This document shows, one piece after another, positions 8,898-17,722 of a DNA stretch of 64,000 bases. Location: the NCBI RefSeq assembly GCF_030552475.1, contig NZ_JAUPED010000008.1, positions 1 to 64,000 of the forward strand, in the 5' to 3' direction. The notes beneath the pieces are model-generated. The model saw only the letters and a program-made list of their open reading frames with translations, did no database searches and was not told where the DNA came from. A program made the translations under genes and the position numbers. Source of the DNA: Mariniflexile sp. AS56 (GTDB taxonomy: Bacteria; Bacteroidota; Bacteroidia; Flavobacteriales; Flavobacteriaceae). Position 1 is the stretch's first letter. Each line of letters begins with the position of its first letter.

Positions 8898-9017
8898 GAT
8901 GTGTCATTTTTTAAGTTATACTTAATAAGCGCTTTTTAAAGCTCCTTTCATTATTAAGACAACTAAAAACTAAATGACCCTACCACAACATCTAATTATT
9001 TTTAAAATAACAGATAA

Positions 9018-9788
9018 TTATAACGATACTTTTGTACCAACAGCCTTACCATCAATAATATCGATGATAACGTTATCCGTTTTACCGTTAACAATAAAAG
9101 TTGGAATGTTGTTGGCCGCTGCTTCTTGAGCATAGTCTAATTTAGAGCCCATACCGCCTCTTCCTTCTTCTTCTTGCTTATTACTATCCTTTATATATTT
9201 ATCTAAATTTTCTTCAGGATTAATATTAGTAATCAAATCACTGCTTGCTGAATCTGGATGTCCTGTAAAAACACCATCAATATCGGTTAAAATAATAAGC
9301 TTATCGGCACCAATTAATTGTGCTATTAAACTTGCTAGCTCATCATTATCAGAAAACATAGACATGGTAACCGATACGGCATCATCTTCATTTGCAATAG
9401 GAATTACGCCTTCTTGCAATAAACCTTCACAACAATTAATCATGTTTTGTCTGTGTACACCAGGGCTAAAATCACGTTTAGTTGGTAACACTTGGGCACA
9501 TTTCATCCCAAAATCATTAAATATATTGTAATACAAACGCATCATTCTTGGTTGCCCAATAGCTGAATATACTTGTCTACGTTGTGTTTTATTTTTTATT
9601 TTAGACTTACCTAAAACTTCTTTTCCTGCAATTACAGATCCAGACGAAACTAGAACACAAATAATATCGCGTTCATATAATTCGGCTATTTGTTTTACTA
9701 AATTACGTAAAACGGGTCTAACAATTCTATTGTCTTTGTTGGTCATTACATTTGTACCAACCTTAATAACTATTCTTTCTTTATACAT
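9018..9788 (-). CDS. proB: glutamate 5-kinase
   Basis: First enzyme of proline synthesis: it phosphorylates the gamma-carboxyl of glutamate with ATP. The 256-residue protein is an amino-acid kinase with the N-terminal motif VIKVGTNVMT, the VSSGSVIAGKEVLG loop, IANEDDAVS and a nucleotide site in ILTDIDGVFT. It is the short form without the C-terminal PUA domain of the E. coli enzyme, a form that is common in Bacteroidota. It follows proC by 4 bp. The glutamyl-phosphate reductase gene proA is not in the window. Confidence 0.94.
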   Translation of the reverse strand: MYKERIVIKVGTNVMTNKDNRIVRPVLRNLVKQIAELYERDIICVLVSSGSVIAGKEVLGKSKIKNKTQRRQVYSAIGQPRMMRLYYNIFNDFGMKCAQVLPTKRDFSPGVHRQNMINCCEGLLQEGVIPIANEDDAVSVTMSMFSDNDELASLIAQLIGADKLIILTDIDGVFTGHPDSASSDLITNINPEENLDKYIKDSNKQEEEGRGGMGSKLDYAQEAAANNIPTFIVNGKTDNVIIDIIDGKAVGTKVSL

Positions 9789-9792
9789 TATT

Positions 9793-10599
9793 TTAATATT
9801 CTTTTCCTAATTCTACAGCGCGATTAAACGCCGCAAATGCTGCATCTTTTATTAATACGTTTACATTGTTATCTTGCATAGAATCTAACGCTGCGCGCGT
9901 AGTTCCTCCTTTAGAAGCCACTTTTTCCATCCAAGAATTTGGTGATAAATTAGACTGGTTAAAAAGCTCGACAGCTCCTGTAAACGTTTGACTTACCAAA
10001 ACGGTAGAATCATTTTTTGAAAAGCCCATTTGTAAAGCAGCTTCCATCATACTTTGCATAAAGTAGAAAACATAAGCTGGCCCACTTCCTGAAATACCTG
10101 TAGAGGCATCGATAAAATTCTCACTACTTACACGCATCGATTTCCCGGTGGTATCTAATAAGCTTTCTACAGTTAACATTTCTATTCTAGAAACCTCTGG
10201 AGATATAACGTATGATGTTAAGCCTTTTCCTATTTGTGCTGGTAAATTAGGCATCGCTCTAACAATCTTGTTCAATCCTGTTATTTCTTTTATTGAGGCT
10301 ATAGAAACACCTGCCATAATAGAAACTATAATTTGTTGAGGTTGCACCAAAGTTTTAATCGCCTTAAAAACACTTTCTGCATGGTATGGTTTTACGGCTA
10401 TAAATATAATATCTGCTTGTGGAACGCAATCTTTCAACTCGCTAAAAGCATCAAAATGAGATATATCGTTTAATTCTGCAAGTTTTTCTTCAGACTTGTC
10501 TAAAACCATGATGTTTTTCTTCTTCAACAATTTTGATTTCGACATCCCTTCTGCATAAGTAAGCCCCATGTTACCTGCTCCAATTACTAGTACTTTCAT
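9793..10599 (-). CDS. proC: pyrroline-5-carboxylate reductase
   Basis: Last enzyme of proline synthesis: it reduces pyrroline-5-carboxylate with NAD(P)H. The 268-residue protein has the N-terminal Rossmann motif VIGAGNMGLTYAEG, the segment IVSIMAGVSI and the family signature around STGISGSGPAYVFYFMQ, followed by SKGGTTRAALDSM. Length and motifs are standard. It lies directly before proB and probably belongs to one operon with the 63-residue and GNAT genes. Confidence 0.95.
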   Translation of the reverse strand: MKVLVIGAGNMGLTYAEGMSKSKLLKKKNIMVLDKSEEKLAELNDISHFDAFSELKDCVPQADIIFIAVKPYHAESVFKAIKTLVQPQQIIVSIMAGVSIASIKEITGLNKIVRAMPNLPAQIGKGLTSYVISPEVSRIEMLTVESLLDTTGKSMRVSSENFIDASTGISGSGPAYVFYFMQSMMEAALQMGFSKNDSTVLVSQTFTGAVELFNQSNLSPNSWMEKVASKGGTTRAALDSMQDNNVNVLIKDAAFAAFNRAVELGKEY

Positions 10600-10647
10600 T
10601 TGTTTTTGTTTATTGGTATATTTATTGTTTAATTCCTTTTTTTACTA

Positions 10648-10839
10648 CTAAACGAATAACATACAATCACTACAGTCTTTTACTTCTCCATAATAAGTCT
10701 CTCTATATTTATGAAGTGTTTTAACAGGTAAGCCAAACAGATACTTTCTAATATAAGTAACCTTTGTGGTTAACTCGCCCATTTTTATACTGTGCCTTTT
10801 TTCGTATGTTGTTTCTCTTTTTATATATAAAATTTTCAT
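10648..10839 (-). CDS. small basic hypothetical protein (63 residues)
   Basis: A short frame between the GNAT gene and proC, with gaps of about 33 and 48 bp, in the same direction. The product is basic, has no membrane span, and ends in a CSDCMLFV motif with a Cys-x-x-Cys pair. An alternative start is the Met at residue 20. No family is recognised. Its co-directional place inside a proline operon and codon use like the neighbours are the main reasons to accept it. Confidence 0.58.
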   Translation of the reverse strand: MKILYIKRETTYEKRHSIKMGELTTKVTYIRKYLFGLPVKTLHKYRETYYGEVKDCSDCMLFV

Positions 10840-10872
10840 TGTGTTTTGTCTTTAATTTGTTAAAAATATTGG

Positions 10873-11313
10873 TTATTCTCTAACCAATCTCAATTCAATG
10901 TTTCTAGATTTAAACCCTTGCTTTTCAAATAATTTAACCACTGGGTTATCTTTATTTACATGGGTTGAAATATCGCCATTGCAATACGTAATAGTATGCT
11001 TAACTAATGCTTTACCAATTCCTTTTTCTCTAAACTCCTTTTTAACCGCTATATAAACCAATATATTCTCTGGTATGTACTCGTTCATTCCTGTTTTATT
11101 TATTACAACAGCTCCTAAAATGCTATTATTATGCTCCATAACAAACACATACCCACCTAAACCAGGTATCTCTTTTGCTGCGTATAAAATAGATTTTCTT
11201 ATGGCACTTTTAGTATCTCGTGCCTCGGAAGAATTTTCAAATAAAAAATTCGTTATTCGATTGATGTCAATAAATGATGGCTTTGAAAATGCGTCAAAGG
11301 TTTTTATAGTCAT
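10873..11313 (-). CDS. GNAT-family N-acetyltransferase
   Basis: This 146-residue GCN5-related acetyltransferase has the acetyl-CoA binding motif A in KEFREKGIGKALVKHTI and the family's C-terminal pattern NPVVKLFEKQGFKSRNIEL. The central strand GGYVFVMEHNNSILGAVVI also fits. The acceptor substrate cannot be told. It is first in a leftward cluster with the 63-residue protein, proC and proB, behind a putative promoter. Confidence 0.85.
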   Translation of the reverse strand: MTIKTFDAFSKPSFIDINRITNFLFENSSEARDTKSAIRKSILYAAKEIPGLGGYVFVMEHNNSILGAVVINKTGMNEYIPENILVYIAVKKEFREKGIGKALVKHTITYCNGDISTHVNKDNPVVKLFEKQGFKSRNIELRLVRE

Positions 11314-11338
11314 TAAAAAGTATTGTTTTAAAGGACAT

Positions 11339-11372
11339 CAAAATTAAAAGCAATGTCATTTAAAAATTCAAA
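11339..11372 (-). promoter_or_regulatory. putative promoter of the GNAT-proC-proB operon
   Basis: On the minus strand TAATTTTG (11339-11346) matches TAnnTTTG exactly. A TTTG (11369-11372) lies 22 bp upstream, close to the usual 19-21 bp spacing of the Bacteroidota -33/-7 promoter. Transcription would begin about 20 bp before the GNAT start codon. Confidence 0.45.
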
Positions 11373-11642
11373 ATATGCAATTAGAGGAAATAAACACTAT
11401 CGTACATTAGTGCCTTGGTAAAACTGATAATTAGCAAAGAGTTATAGCTGGGTATAAGCTCTTAATAGGAAGTGCTAGGAGGAATAAATTTATCGGATTG
11501 ATTCCTAAAAATTAAAAAGTTAAAGTTAAATATTCTACAGTTCTGCCTTTCATGAAGTCCTTTACTCATGGTGCAAATTTACAAAAACTGACTGCCAATA
11601 GCAAATAACCTACGTTAATAAACTATTAAAAACGCATTAAGT

Positions 11643-11693
11643 GAATTTATATCTTCCAGATCCAGAGATAATTACCCGGCTAAATATAAATTC
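11643..11693. other. inverted repeat after the 157-residue gene
   Basis: Perfect 10-bp arms gaatttatat (11643-11652) and atataaattc (11684-11693) enclose a 31-base loop, 19 bp after the stop of the gene ending at 11712. It may be a weak terminator. The remaining gap (11373-11642) shows no gene or other signal that I can support. Confidence 0.3.
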
Positions 11694-11711
11694 AAAATTT
11701 ATTTATTTCCG

Positions 11712-12185
11712 TTAAGCGGCGCTTAAACCAGATACTCGTTTTGTAGACTCTAAAACACCTTGTTGTGTTAGTAATTTTAAATCGCTGAACTCTTTAAATT
11801 GATTAAATTTTTCAACATCAATATGGTTTTCATTTAAATACATTTCAAAATTTGTAATGAATTCTAAAGTTTTAAGTTTACTTTTTAATTGTGATTTCTC
11901 GATACGCAAATCATGCAAACGCTTTACTTCCAGCATTTTACTATTTTTATTCATGATCGTAAATACATTTTTAACTGAACTGGAAGCACCATTTTTCGTT
12001 TTTTCTATAACCAATTGATTATGAGAGGACCCGTTTTTAACCCACATTTCTGTATATAAACTAAAACACAAATTAATAAAAAAAGCCTTCTGTTGGTAAG
12101 CTAAAAACATTATACTGTTGGTGATTGAAACCACTAAACAAACTAAAAGTAAATCCATAATTGAAAAAATTAAATTAATAAGCAA
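11712..12185 (-). CDS. membrane-anchored hypothetical protein
   Basis: This 157-residue protein has an N-terminal hydrophobic segment (about residues 3-35, LIFSIMDLLLVCLVVSITNS and on). A soluble, helix-prone C-terminal part follows, rich in Lys, Leu and Glu, probably a short coiled coil around EVKRLHDLRIEKSQLKSKLK. A second possible start is the Met at residue 10 (12158). No family is recognised, and it has no operon partner. Confidence 0.6.
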   Translation of the reverse strand: MLINLIFSIMDLLLVCLVVSITNSIMFLAYQQKAFFINLCFSLYTEMWVKNGSSHNQLVIEKTKNGASSSVKNVFTIMNKNSKMLEVKRLHDLRIEKSQLKSKLKTLEFITNFEMYLNENHIDVEKFNQFKEFSDLKLLTQQGVLESTKRVSGLSAA

Positions 12186-12296
12186 TTCAATTATTAGACA
12201 ACCAATTAGTTACTTACCCTACCTTCCTAAATTAATTTATTTTTTAGTTTTAAATAAAATATCCTAAAATATTACAGGCTATTTGAGTTTTAAGCA

Positions 12297-12330
12297 TAAA
12301 AAAAACTTCCAAAATTGGAAGCTTTTTTAA
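12297..12330. terminator. intrinsic terminator after yajC
   Basis: The stem cttccaa (12306-12312) with ttggaag (12315-12321) has A and T tracts on both sides. It lies 19 bp after the yajC stop and can work in both directions. Confidence 0.75.
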
Positions 12331-12348
12331 CATACTTAAAAGTATAAT

Positions 12349-12630
12349 TTATGCTTGTGCGTTAGCTTTAGAGCTCAATTCCATCGAAATGGCAGAACGT
12401 TCGTACTTAACTTTTCCAGACATGGTTTCAATAACACAAGTTTGGTCTTTATCATTAAGTTCTAAAACTTTACCGTGTAAACCACTTTTGGTAATAACTT
12501 TATCACCTTTTGATAATTCTGAATTAAATTTTTTCTCTTTTTTGGCACGTTTCATTTGTGGTGCAATCATAAAGAAATACACAACCACAAACATTAGTAT
12601 AAACGGTAAAAATTGACCGATTCCTTCCAT
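12349..12630 (-). CDS. yajC: preprotein translocase accessory subunit YajC
   Basis: A small inner-membrane partner of SecDF, 93 residues. It has one N-terminal span (about residues 7-25, FLPFILMFVVVYFFMIAPQ) directly followed by the family motif PQMKRAKKEKKF and the soluble KVITKSGLHGKV segment. Start and length are typical. It is third in the nusB - DUF1573 - yajC order common in Flavobacteriaceae, and a terminator follows. Confidence 0.95.
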   Translation of the reverse strand: MEGIGQFLPFILMFVVVYFFMIAPQMKRAKKEKKFNSELSKGDKVITKSGLHGKVLELNDKDQTCVIETMSGKVKYERSAISMELSSKANAQA

Positions 12631-12678
12631 TGTTCTCGTTATTAATTAGTTATTTAGTGTGCTGCTCTTGCAGCGGAA

Positions 12679-13143
12679 TTAATTTGCTATTGGATTAAGT
12701 TCTTGCACAAATGCAGAAATTTTAACTGCCTCAGATCCCTTTTCGGTATTTGCTGTTACTGTAATCGTTTTTGATATTTTATTAGCACCACTACCGTTAT
12801 ACTTCACGGTAAATTTTCCTGTTTTTCCAGGAGCTAAAGGTTCTCTACTCCAATCTTCTGGTACCGTACAACCACATGTACTTTTAATATCAGTAATCAC
12901 AAGCGGAGCATCTCCAGTGTTTTTATAGTTAAATACCGTTTCAACAGATTTACCTTTTTGTATCACACCAAAATCGTGCTCAGATTCTACAAATTCAAGT
13001 ACAGGAAATTTAGTTGACTTCGCATCTCTAAGAGCTGCTGCCGTTACATTAGCTTCTTCAACTTTTTTAGAAGCATCTTCTTTACAAGATGTAAAAGCAA
13101 TTACACTTAGTACACTTAATCCTAATATTAATTTTTTCATCAT
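12679..13143 (-). CDS. DUF1573 lipoprotein
   Basis: This 154-residue protein starts with a lipoprotein signal peptide ending in the lipobox FTSC, with the Cys at about residue 20. The mature part is a DUF1573 immunoglobulin-like domain with the hallmark DFGVIQKGKSVETVF, a VVITDIKSTCGCTVP-type segment and LAPGKTGKFTVKY. The family is widespread in Bacteroidota, is exported and has no fixed function. It sits between nusB and yajC. Confidence 0.9.
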   Translation of the reverse strand: MMKKLILGLSVLSVIAFTSCKEDASKKVEEANVTAAALRDAKSTKFPVLEFVESEHDFGVIQKGKSVETVFNYKNTGDAPLVITDIKSTCGCTVPEDWSREPLAPGKTGKFTVKYNGSGANKISKTITVTANTEKGSEAVKISAFVQELNPIAN

Positions 13144-13221
13144 TAAACTATTTTTTGTTCAAGCGTAAAAATAGGAATTATTTAATCTATTAAAAATTTT
13201 TAGCAGCTTGTTAACACAATT

Positions 13222-14166
13222 TTACATCAATCCGCGACCCACTTTTTTTAGAGTGCCTTCCCCTTCATACTCTTTTACCAATTTATCTAAAATACCGTTT
13301 ATAAAAACACTACTTTTTGGCGTAGAATACTCTTTGGCAATCTCTAAATACTCATTAATGGTTACTTTCACAGGTATGGATGGGAAATGCTTTAACTCGC
13401 TAATAGCTAATTGAAGCAAAACATAATCAACACTTGCAATACGATCTGAATCCCAGTTTTGTGTTTTCTTTCCTATTTCCGCGTTTAAAACACTTCTATT
13501 TAAAAGCGTTTTTCTGAATAAATCGATGGCATACTGCTTATCATCTGCATCTTTATAAAGTTTCGGAGTAAAATAACCTTCAGCCGATGTATTTTTAGCT
13601 TTTCTTAAAAGTTTTAAAATGGTTGTGTTTACCGTTGGCAAATCATCTAACCAAGTTAAGTTTTTGTCTTCTAAATAATCGTAAAGTTTCTCGTTTGGTG
13701 CAATAATATCTTTAAACACATCTACGATAAAATCTTTATCTTCCTTAAAATCAGACACCTTAGTGGTCATATATTCTTTATACAAATCACTAGACGTAAT
13801 GGCTTTAAAAATAACATCTACATATTCGCTATCTAATTCCCAATTCGAAATATTATAAACCTCTAATTGGTTCTTTAATTGGAAATTATCTGAGATAAGT
13901 GCAAGAAGTTGGTTGTTCACAAACTTTTTGTTTGGGTCTTTATCTTCTTTAGTAGCTAAATGTTTGTTTTGCTTTTTTTGTAGATCGTTCTCAGCTCTTT
14001 TTTGAACTTCAATAAGTAACGATAGTATTAATAAGTACAAGTTGTACATATTGTCTATACTAAACAGTAAAAATTTTTGATCTTTACTAAAATCATCACT
14101 TTCTCCCCCTTTAAAGGCATACATGGTTTGCATTACTTTTACACGGATATGTCTTCTGTTTAGCAT
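13222..14166 (-). CDS. nusB: transcription antitermination protein NusB
   Basis: A 314-residue protein whose C-terminal about 130 residues are the RNA-binding NusB domain. It shows WDSDRIASVDYVLLQLAISEL, the PVKVTINEYLEIAKEYSTPKS pattern and FINGILDKL. The N-terminal part, with MLNRRHIRVKVMQTMYA and a long helical insertion, makes it about twice the size of E. coli NusB, which is usual in Bacteroidota. NusB with NusE supports antitermination of rRNA operons. Confidence 0.93.
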   Translation of the reverse strand: MLNRRHIRVKVMQTMYAFKGGESDDFSKDQKFLLFSIDNMYNLYLLILSLLIEVQKRAENDLQKKQNKHLATKEDKDPNKKFVNNQLLALISDNFQLKNQLEVYNISNWELDSEYVDVIFKAITSSDLYKEYMTTKVSDFKEDKDFIVDVFKDIIAPNEKLYDYLEDKNLTWLDDLPTVNTTILKLLRKAKNTSAEGYFTPKLYKDADDKQYAIDLFRKTLLNRSVLNAEIGKKTQNWDSDRIASVDYVLLQLAISELKHFPSIPVKVTINEYLEIAKEYSTPKSSVFINGILDKLVKEYEGEGTLKKVGRGLM

Positions 14167-14219
14167 AATTACAATGAACTTAAAATTTATAAAAACGAAA
14201 ATTTTATTATTTCGTGGTG

Positions 14220-14227
14220 CAAAAATA
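14220..14227 (-). promoter_or_regulatory. possible -7 element of the nusB operon
   Basis: The minus strand reads TATTTTTG, which fits TAnnTTTG, 54 bp before the nusB start. No clear -33 element was found at the proper spacing. Confidence 0.3.
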
Positions 14228-14341
14228 ACACTATTTTAAAAAGTTACTTCATATTTTCTGCTTTTATTATTCACTAAATACTTTATACTATTTTTAACAA
14301 TTACTAAACAGTGAATAAAGCTATTTCTGTTTTTAAAACTT

Positions 14342-14349
14342 TATATTTG
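14342..14349 (+). promoter_or_regulatory. possible -7 element of the ABC exporter gene
   Basis: TATATTTG matches TAnnTTTG exactly, 45 bp before the ATG at 14394. The upstream region has no convincing -33 TTTG at 19-21 bp. Confidence 0.38.
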
Positions 14350-14393
14350 CTAACTAATTTAGTACTATTTCCCCATATAGATTACACCTTTAA

Positions 14394-16157
14394 ATGAAAG
14401 AATTACAGCACTTAAACAAATACTTTTTAAAATATAAAAAACAACTTTTAATAGGTACTGTAATTACGATCATAGCCCGAATGTTTTTATTATTTACACC
14501 GCGTTACGTTCGAGAAATTTTCGTAATTATTGAAAAATATTTAAAAGGAGGTGTTTCAGAACAGGTTGTAAAGGCAGAATTAACCGAAGTAATTATCTAT
14601 ATTATTGGTGCGGCATTAATTGCTGCCCTCTTCACTTTCTTTATGCGCCAGTACATTATTAACGTATCGCGCTATGTAGAATTCGATTTAAAAAATGAAA
14701 TCTACAACCAATACCAAAAACTTTCTTTAAACTTTTATAAGCAAAACAGAACCGGCGATTTAATGAACCGTATAAGTGAAGATGTTGGTAATGTACGTAT
14801 GTATGCGGGTCCTGCCATTATGTACAGCATAAACACCATTACCCTTTTTGTTATTGCGCTTATTTACATGTTTAATGAAGCACCAAAACTCGCGTTATAC
14901 ACCGTGTTGCCCTTACCAATATTATCCTTAGTTATTTATAAATTAAGCAAAGAAATACACCATAGAAGCACCATCGTGCAACAATTTTTATCGAAATTAT
15001 CTACATATACACAAGAATCGTTTAGTGGTATCTCGGTTATTAAAGCCTATGGTATAGAGCCACAAACTTCAGCTAATTTTGAATCGTTGGCTAAAGAAAG
15101 TAAAGAAAAACAGATAAACCTAGCGAAAGTACAAGCATGGTTTTTCCCTATGATGATTTTACTTATTGGTACCAGTAACTTACTTGTTATTTACGTAGGT
15201 GGTATGCAATACATTAATGGTGAAATTGAAAGTTTAGGAACCATTGCCGAGTTTATTATTTACGTAAATATGCTTACATGGCCCGTTGCCACTGTGGGTT
15301 GGGTTACCTCTATTGTACAGCAGGCTGAAGCTTCTCAAAAACGTATCAATGAGTTTTTAAAGTTAGAACCAGAGATTAACAACACCACCGAAGGGCCTAC
15401 CAAAATTACGGGAGATATTGTTTTTAACAATGTGAGATTTACTTATGATGACACCAATATACAAGCATTAAAAGGTGTTAACTTCCATATTAAACAAGGT
15501 GAAACTTTGGCTATTTTAGGAAAAACGGGGTCTGGAAAATCGACTATTTTAGATTTAATTGGGCGTTTGTATGATATTGATGGAGGGGCAATTTTAATAA
15601 ACGGCATTACTATTAAAGATCATAATTTAACCAGTTTAAGAAACAGCATTGGTTACGTACCTCAAGATGCCTTTTTGTTTTCAGATACTATTAAAAACAA
15701 TATAAAATTCGGGAATCAAGAAGCTAGTGATGAAGCGGTTTTTGAAGCTGCTAAGAACGCACAAGTTCATAAAAACATCATCAAATTCAATAATGGTTAT
15801 GATACTGTTTTAGGTGAACGGGGTATCACACTTTCGGGTGGACAAAAACAACGTGTCTCCATTGCACGTGCCATTATAAAAGCACCAGAAATTTTATTAT
15901 TTGATGATTGTTTATCGGCTGTAGATACCGAAACTGAAGAGAAAATATTGAATAATTTAACGAAAATAACCAAAGGAAAAACCTCTATTATAGTGAGCCA
16001 CAGAGTATCATCGGCAAAAAACGCTGATAAAATTATTGTTTTAGAAAATGGTGCAATCGTTCAAGAAGGCACACACGAAACACTTATAAATGTTGATGGA
16101 TATTACCAACACCTTTACTTAAAACAATTAAGCGAAACGGCTTCTAATAAAGACTAA
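14394..16157 (+). CDS. MsbA-like ABC exporter (fused permease and ATPase)
   Basis: A 587-residue half-transporter. Residues 1 to about 310 hold six membrane spans of the type I exporter fold. Residues about 340-587 hold the ATPase with Walker A GKTGSGKST (about 376-384), the signature LSGGQKQR (about 480), Walker B ILLFDDC (about 500) and the H-loop histidine in IVSHRVSSA. It probably works as a homodimer. Lipids, lipid A or drugs are possible substrates for this family, and sequence alone does not decide between them. Confidence 0.92.
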   Translation: MKELQHLNKYFLKYKKQLLIGTVITIIARMFLLFTPRYVREIFVIIEKYLKGGVSEQVVKAELTEVIIYIIGAALIAALFTFFMRQYIINVSRYVEFDLKNEIYNQYQKLSLNFYKQNRTGDLMNRISEDVGNVRMYAGPAIMYSINTITLFVIALIYMFNEAPKLALYTVLPLPILSLVIYKLSKEIHHRSTIVQQFLSKLSTYTQESFSGISVIKAYGIEPQTSANFESLAKESKEKQINLAKVQAWFFPMMILLIGTSNLLVIYVGGMQYINGEIESLGTIAEFIIYVNMLTWPVATVGWVTSIVQQAEASQKRINEFLKLEPEINNTTEGPTKITGDIVFNNVRFTYDDTNIQALKGVNFHIKQGETLAILGKTGSGKSTILDLIGRLYDIDGGAILINGITIKDHNLTSLRNSIGYVPQDAFLFSDTIKNNIKFGNQEASDEAVFEAAKNAQVHKNIIKFNNGYDTVLGERGITLSGGQKQRVSIARAIIKAPEILLFDDCLSAVDTETEEKILNNLTKITKGKTSIIVSHRVSSAKNADKIIVLENGAIVQEGTHETLINVDGYYQHLYLKQLSETASNKD

Positions 16158-16164
16158 ACGCTTT

Positions 16165-16196
16165 GTTTGCAAACGGGTAGCTTGCATTAAATGCAA
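16165..16196. repeat. two adjacent short palindromes
   Basis: A perfect palindrome GTTTGCAAAC (16165-16174) is followed 7 bp later by the inverted repeat TTGCATTAAATGCAA (16182-16196). Both share TTGCA. They lie just after the ABC exporter stop. They could be operator-like sites or a weak 3' structure. Confidence 0.35.
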
Positions 16197-16300
16197 CGAA
16201 TACGGATACTTTAAAAAGAAATATCATAAAATGTTGGTTAGTATCGGTTTTTTTTAGATTTTTGATATAAATTGATAATATAATAAATTTCTATACAAAT

Positions 16301-16690
16301 ATGAACAACAATGACATGATGGAGAAAGAGGAGATTTTTTCTAAAGTATTAAGAGCAGGAAGACGCACATATTTTTTCGATGTAAGATCTACAAAAGCAG
16401 ACGATTATTATCTAACAATTACTGAAAGCAAAAAATTCACCAACGACGATGGTTCGTTTCATTACAAAAAGCATAAAATTTATATCTACAAAGAAGACTT
16501 TAATGAGTTTAAAGATATTTTAGCTGAAATGACAGATTATATTATTAATGAAAAAGGCGATGAAGTAATTAGTGAGCGCCACCAAAAAGATTTCAAAAAA
16601 GAATACGATACTGAAACTATTAGTGAAGGTGATGATGAAACTACAACATCAACCGAAAGTTTTACCGATATCGATTTTGACGATATTTAG
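16301..16690 (+). CDS. PUR-domain nucleic-acid-binding protein (DUF3276)
   Basis: This 129-residue protein of the bacterial PUR-alpha-like family contains one PUR repeat (about residues 9-80: EIFSKVLRAGRRTYFFDVR, DYYLTITESKK, HKIYIYKEDFNEF). An acidic Glu/Asp/Thr-rich tail follows. Relatives bind single-stranded DNA or RNA and act as regulators. The gene is almost universal in Bacteroidota and usually highly expressed. It is a single gene ending in a hairpin. Confidence 0.9.
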   Translation: MNNNDMMEKEEIFSKVLRAGRRTYFFDVRSTKADDYYLTITESKKFTNDDGSFHYKKHKIYIYKEDFNEFKDILAEMTDYIINEKGDEVISERHQKDFKKEYDTETISEGDDETTTSTESFTDIDFDDI

Positions 16691-16715
16691 TAGAACATTC
16701 AAAAAAAACATATAT

Positions 16716-16747
16716 AAAAACCGTTACTTTTAGTAGCGGTTTTTTTT
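16716..16747 (+). terminator. intrinsic terminator after the PUR gene
   Basis: The stem aaaaccgttac (16717-16727) pairs with gtagcggtttt (16733-16743) with one wobble, and T residues follow on the plus strand. It overlaps the stop codon of the convergent csaA gene. Confidence 0.8.
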
Positions 16748-17081
16748 AGTTTACAGCACTGCCATTTTTCACTGGCTGTTCTGGGTTTAGCAACATAACA
16801 TCCTTACCATTCACAGCTCCTAAAACCAAGCACTCACTCATAAATTTCGCTATCTGTTTTCTGGGAAAGTTTAAAACCGCCACGATTTGCCTTTCTAACA
16901 AATCTTCCTTTTTATAAAGCGTGGTAATTTGTGCCGATGTCTTTCTAATACCGAAATCACCAAAGTCAATGGTTAATTGGTAAGCGGGGTTACGTGCTTC
17001 AGGAAAATCGTTTACTTCAATAATAGTTCCAACCCGTAAGTCTACTTTAGAAAAATCTTCAAAAGTTATTGTATCATTCAT
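16746..17081 (-). CDS. csaA: tRNA-binding protein CsaA
   Basis: This 111-residue protein is a single tRNA-binding OB-fold domain of the CsaA type. It has DLRVGTIIEVNDFPEARNPA, KTSAQITTLY and a C-terminal VLGAVNGKDVMLLNPEQPV. Homologues form dimers, bind tRNA and were described as chaperones linked to protein export. Length and motifs are standard. A -7-like TATTTTTG (17086-17093) lies so close to the start codon that the transcript could be nearly leaderless. Confidence 0.93.
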   Translation of the reverse strand: MNDTITFEDFSKVDLRVGTIIEVNDFPEARNPAYQLTIDFGDFGIRKTSAQITTLYKKEDLLERQIVAVLNFPRKQIAKFMSECLVLGAVNGKDVMLLNPEQPVKNGSAVN

Positions 17082-17128
17082 TCTTCAAAAATATAAATAA
17101 TCCCGAACTTTGAATAAAACTTTTCAAT

Positions 17129-17692
17129 ATGGCCAATACGCCTTCCAACATGCTACCTTTAGGTACCACAGCTCCTTATTTTGAATTACCTGATACTATT
17201 AGCGATACGCTGGTAAACTTAGAAACTATAAAAGGTAATACAGCTACGGTTATTATGTTTATTTGCAACCACTGCCCTTTTGTAATTCATGTAAACAAAA
17301 CGCTTACTGACTTAGCGAACACGTATTCAAAAAAAGGAATTGGTTTTGTTGCCATTTCAAGTAATGATGCTGTAAAATACCCGCAAGATGGTCCTGATGA
17401 AATGAAACTACATGGTATAAATGAAAACTATCCTTTCCCTTATTTATATGATGAAAATCAAGATATAGCAAAAGCCTATGATGCGGCATGCACGCCCGAT
17501 TTTTATGTATTTAATGCTGAATTAAAATTAACATATAGAGGCCAATTAGACGATTCTAGGCCAGGAAATAATAAACCTGCTACAGGCAACGACTTGAAGA
17601 ATGCTTTAGACTGCCTTTTAGAAAACACAGCAAACACTGCCATCCAAAAACCAAGTATTGGCTGCAATATTAAATGGAAAACCCCTTCCTAA
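17129..17692 (+). CDS. thioredoxin-like redoxin (CNHC motif)
   Basis: This 187-residue thioredoxin-fold protein has an active-site-like FICNHCPFVIHVN in place of the common WCxxC, then IAISS-type strands and a TPDFYVF cis-proline segment. These features put it in the peroxiredoxin-like AhpC/TSA branch. No signal peptide is present, so it is cytoplasmic. The two cysteines are spaced as in a thiol-disulfide active site; substrate unknown. It stands alone between convergent neighbours. Confidence 0.86.
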   Translation: MANTPSNMLPLGTTAPYFELPDTISDTLVNLETIKGNTATVIMFICNHCPFVIHVNKTLTDLANTYSKKGIGFVAISSNDAVKYPQDGPDEMKLHGINENYPFPYLYDENQDIAKAYDAACTPDFYVFNAELKLTYRGQLDDSRPGNNKPATGNDLKNALDCLLENTANTAIQKPSIGCNIKWKTPS

Positions 17693-17722
17693 ACTCGGCT
17701 TTAAAGCAATCACTTTTTATAA

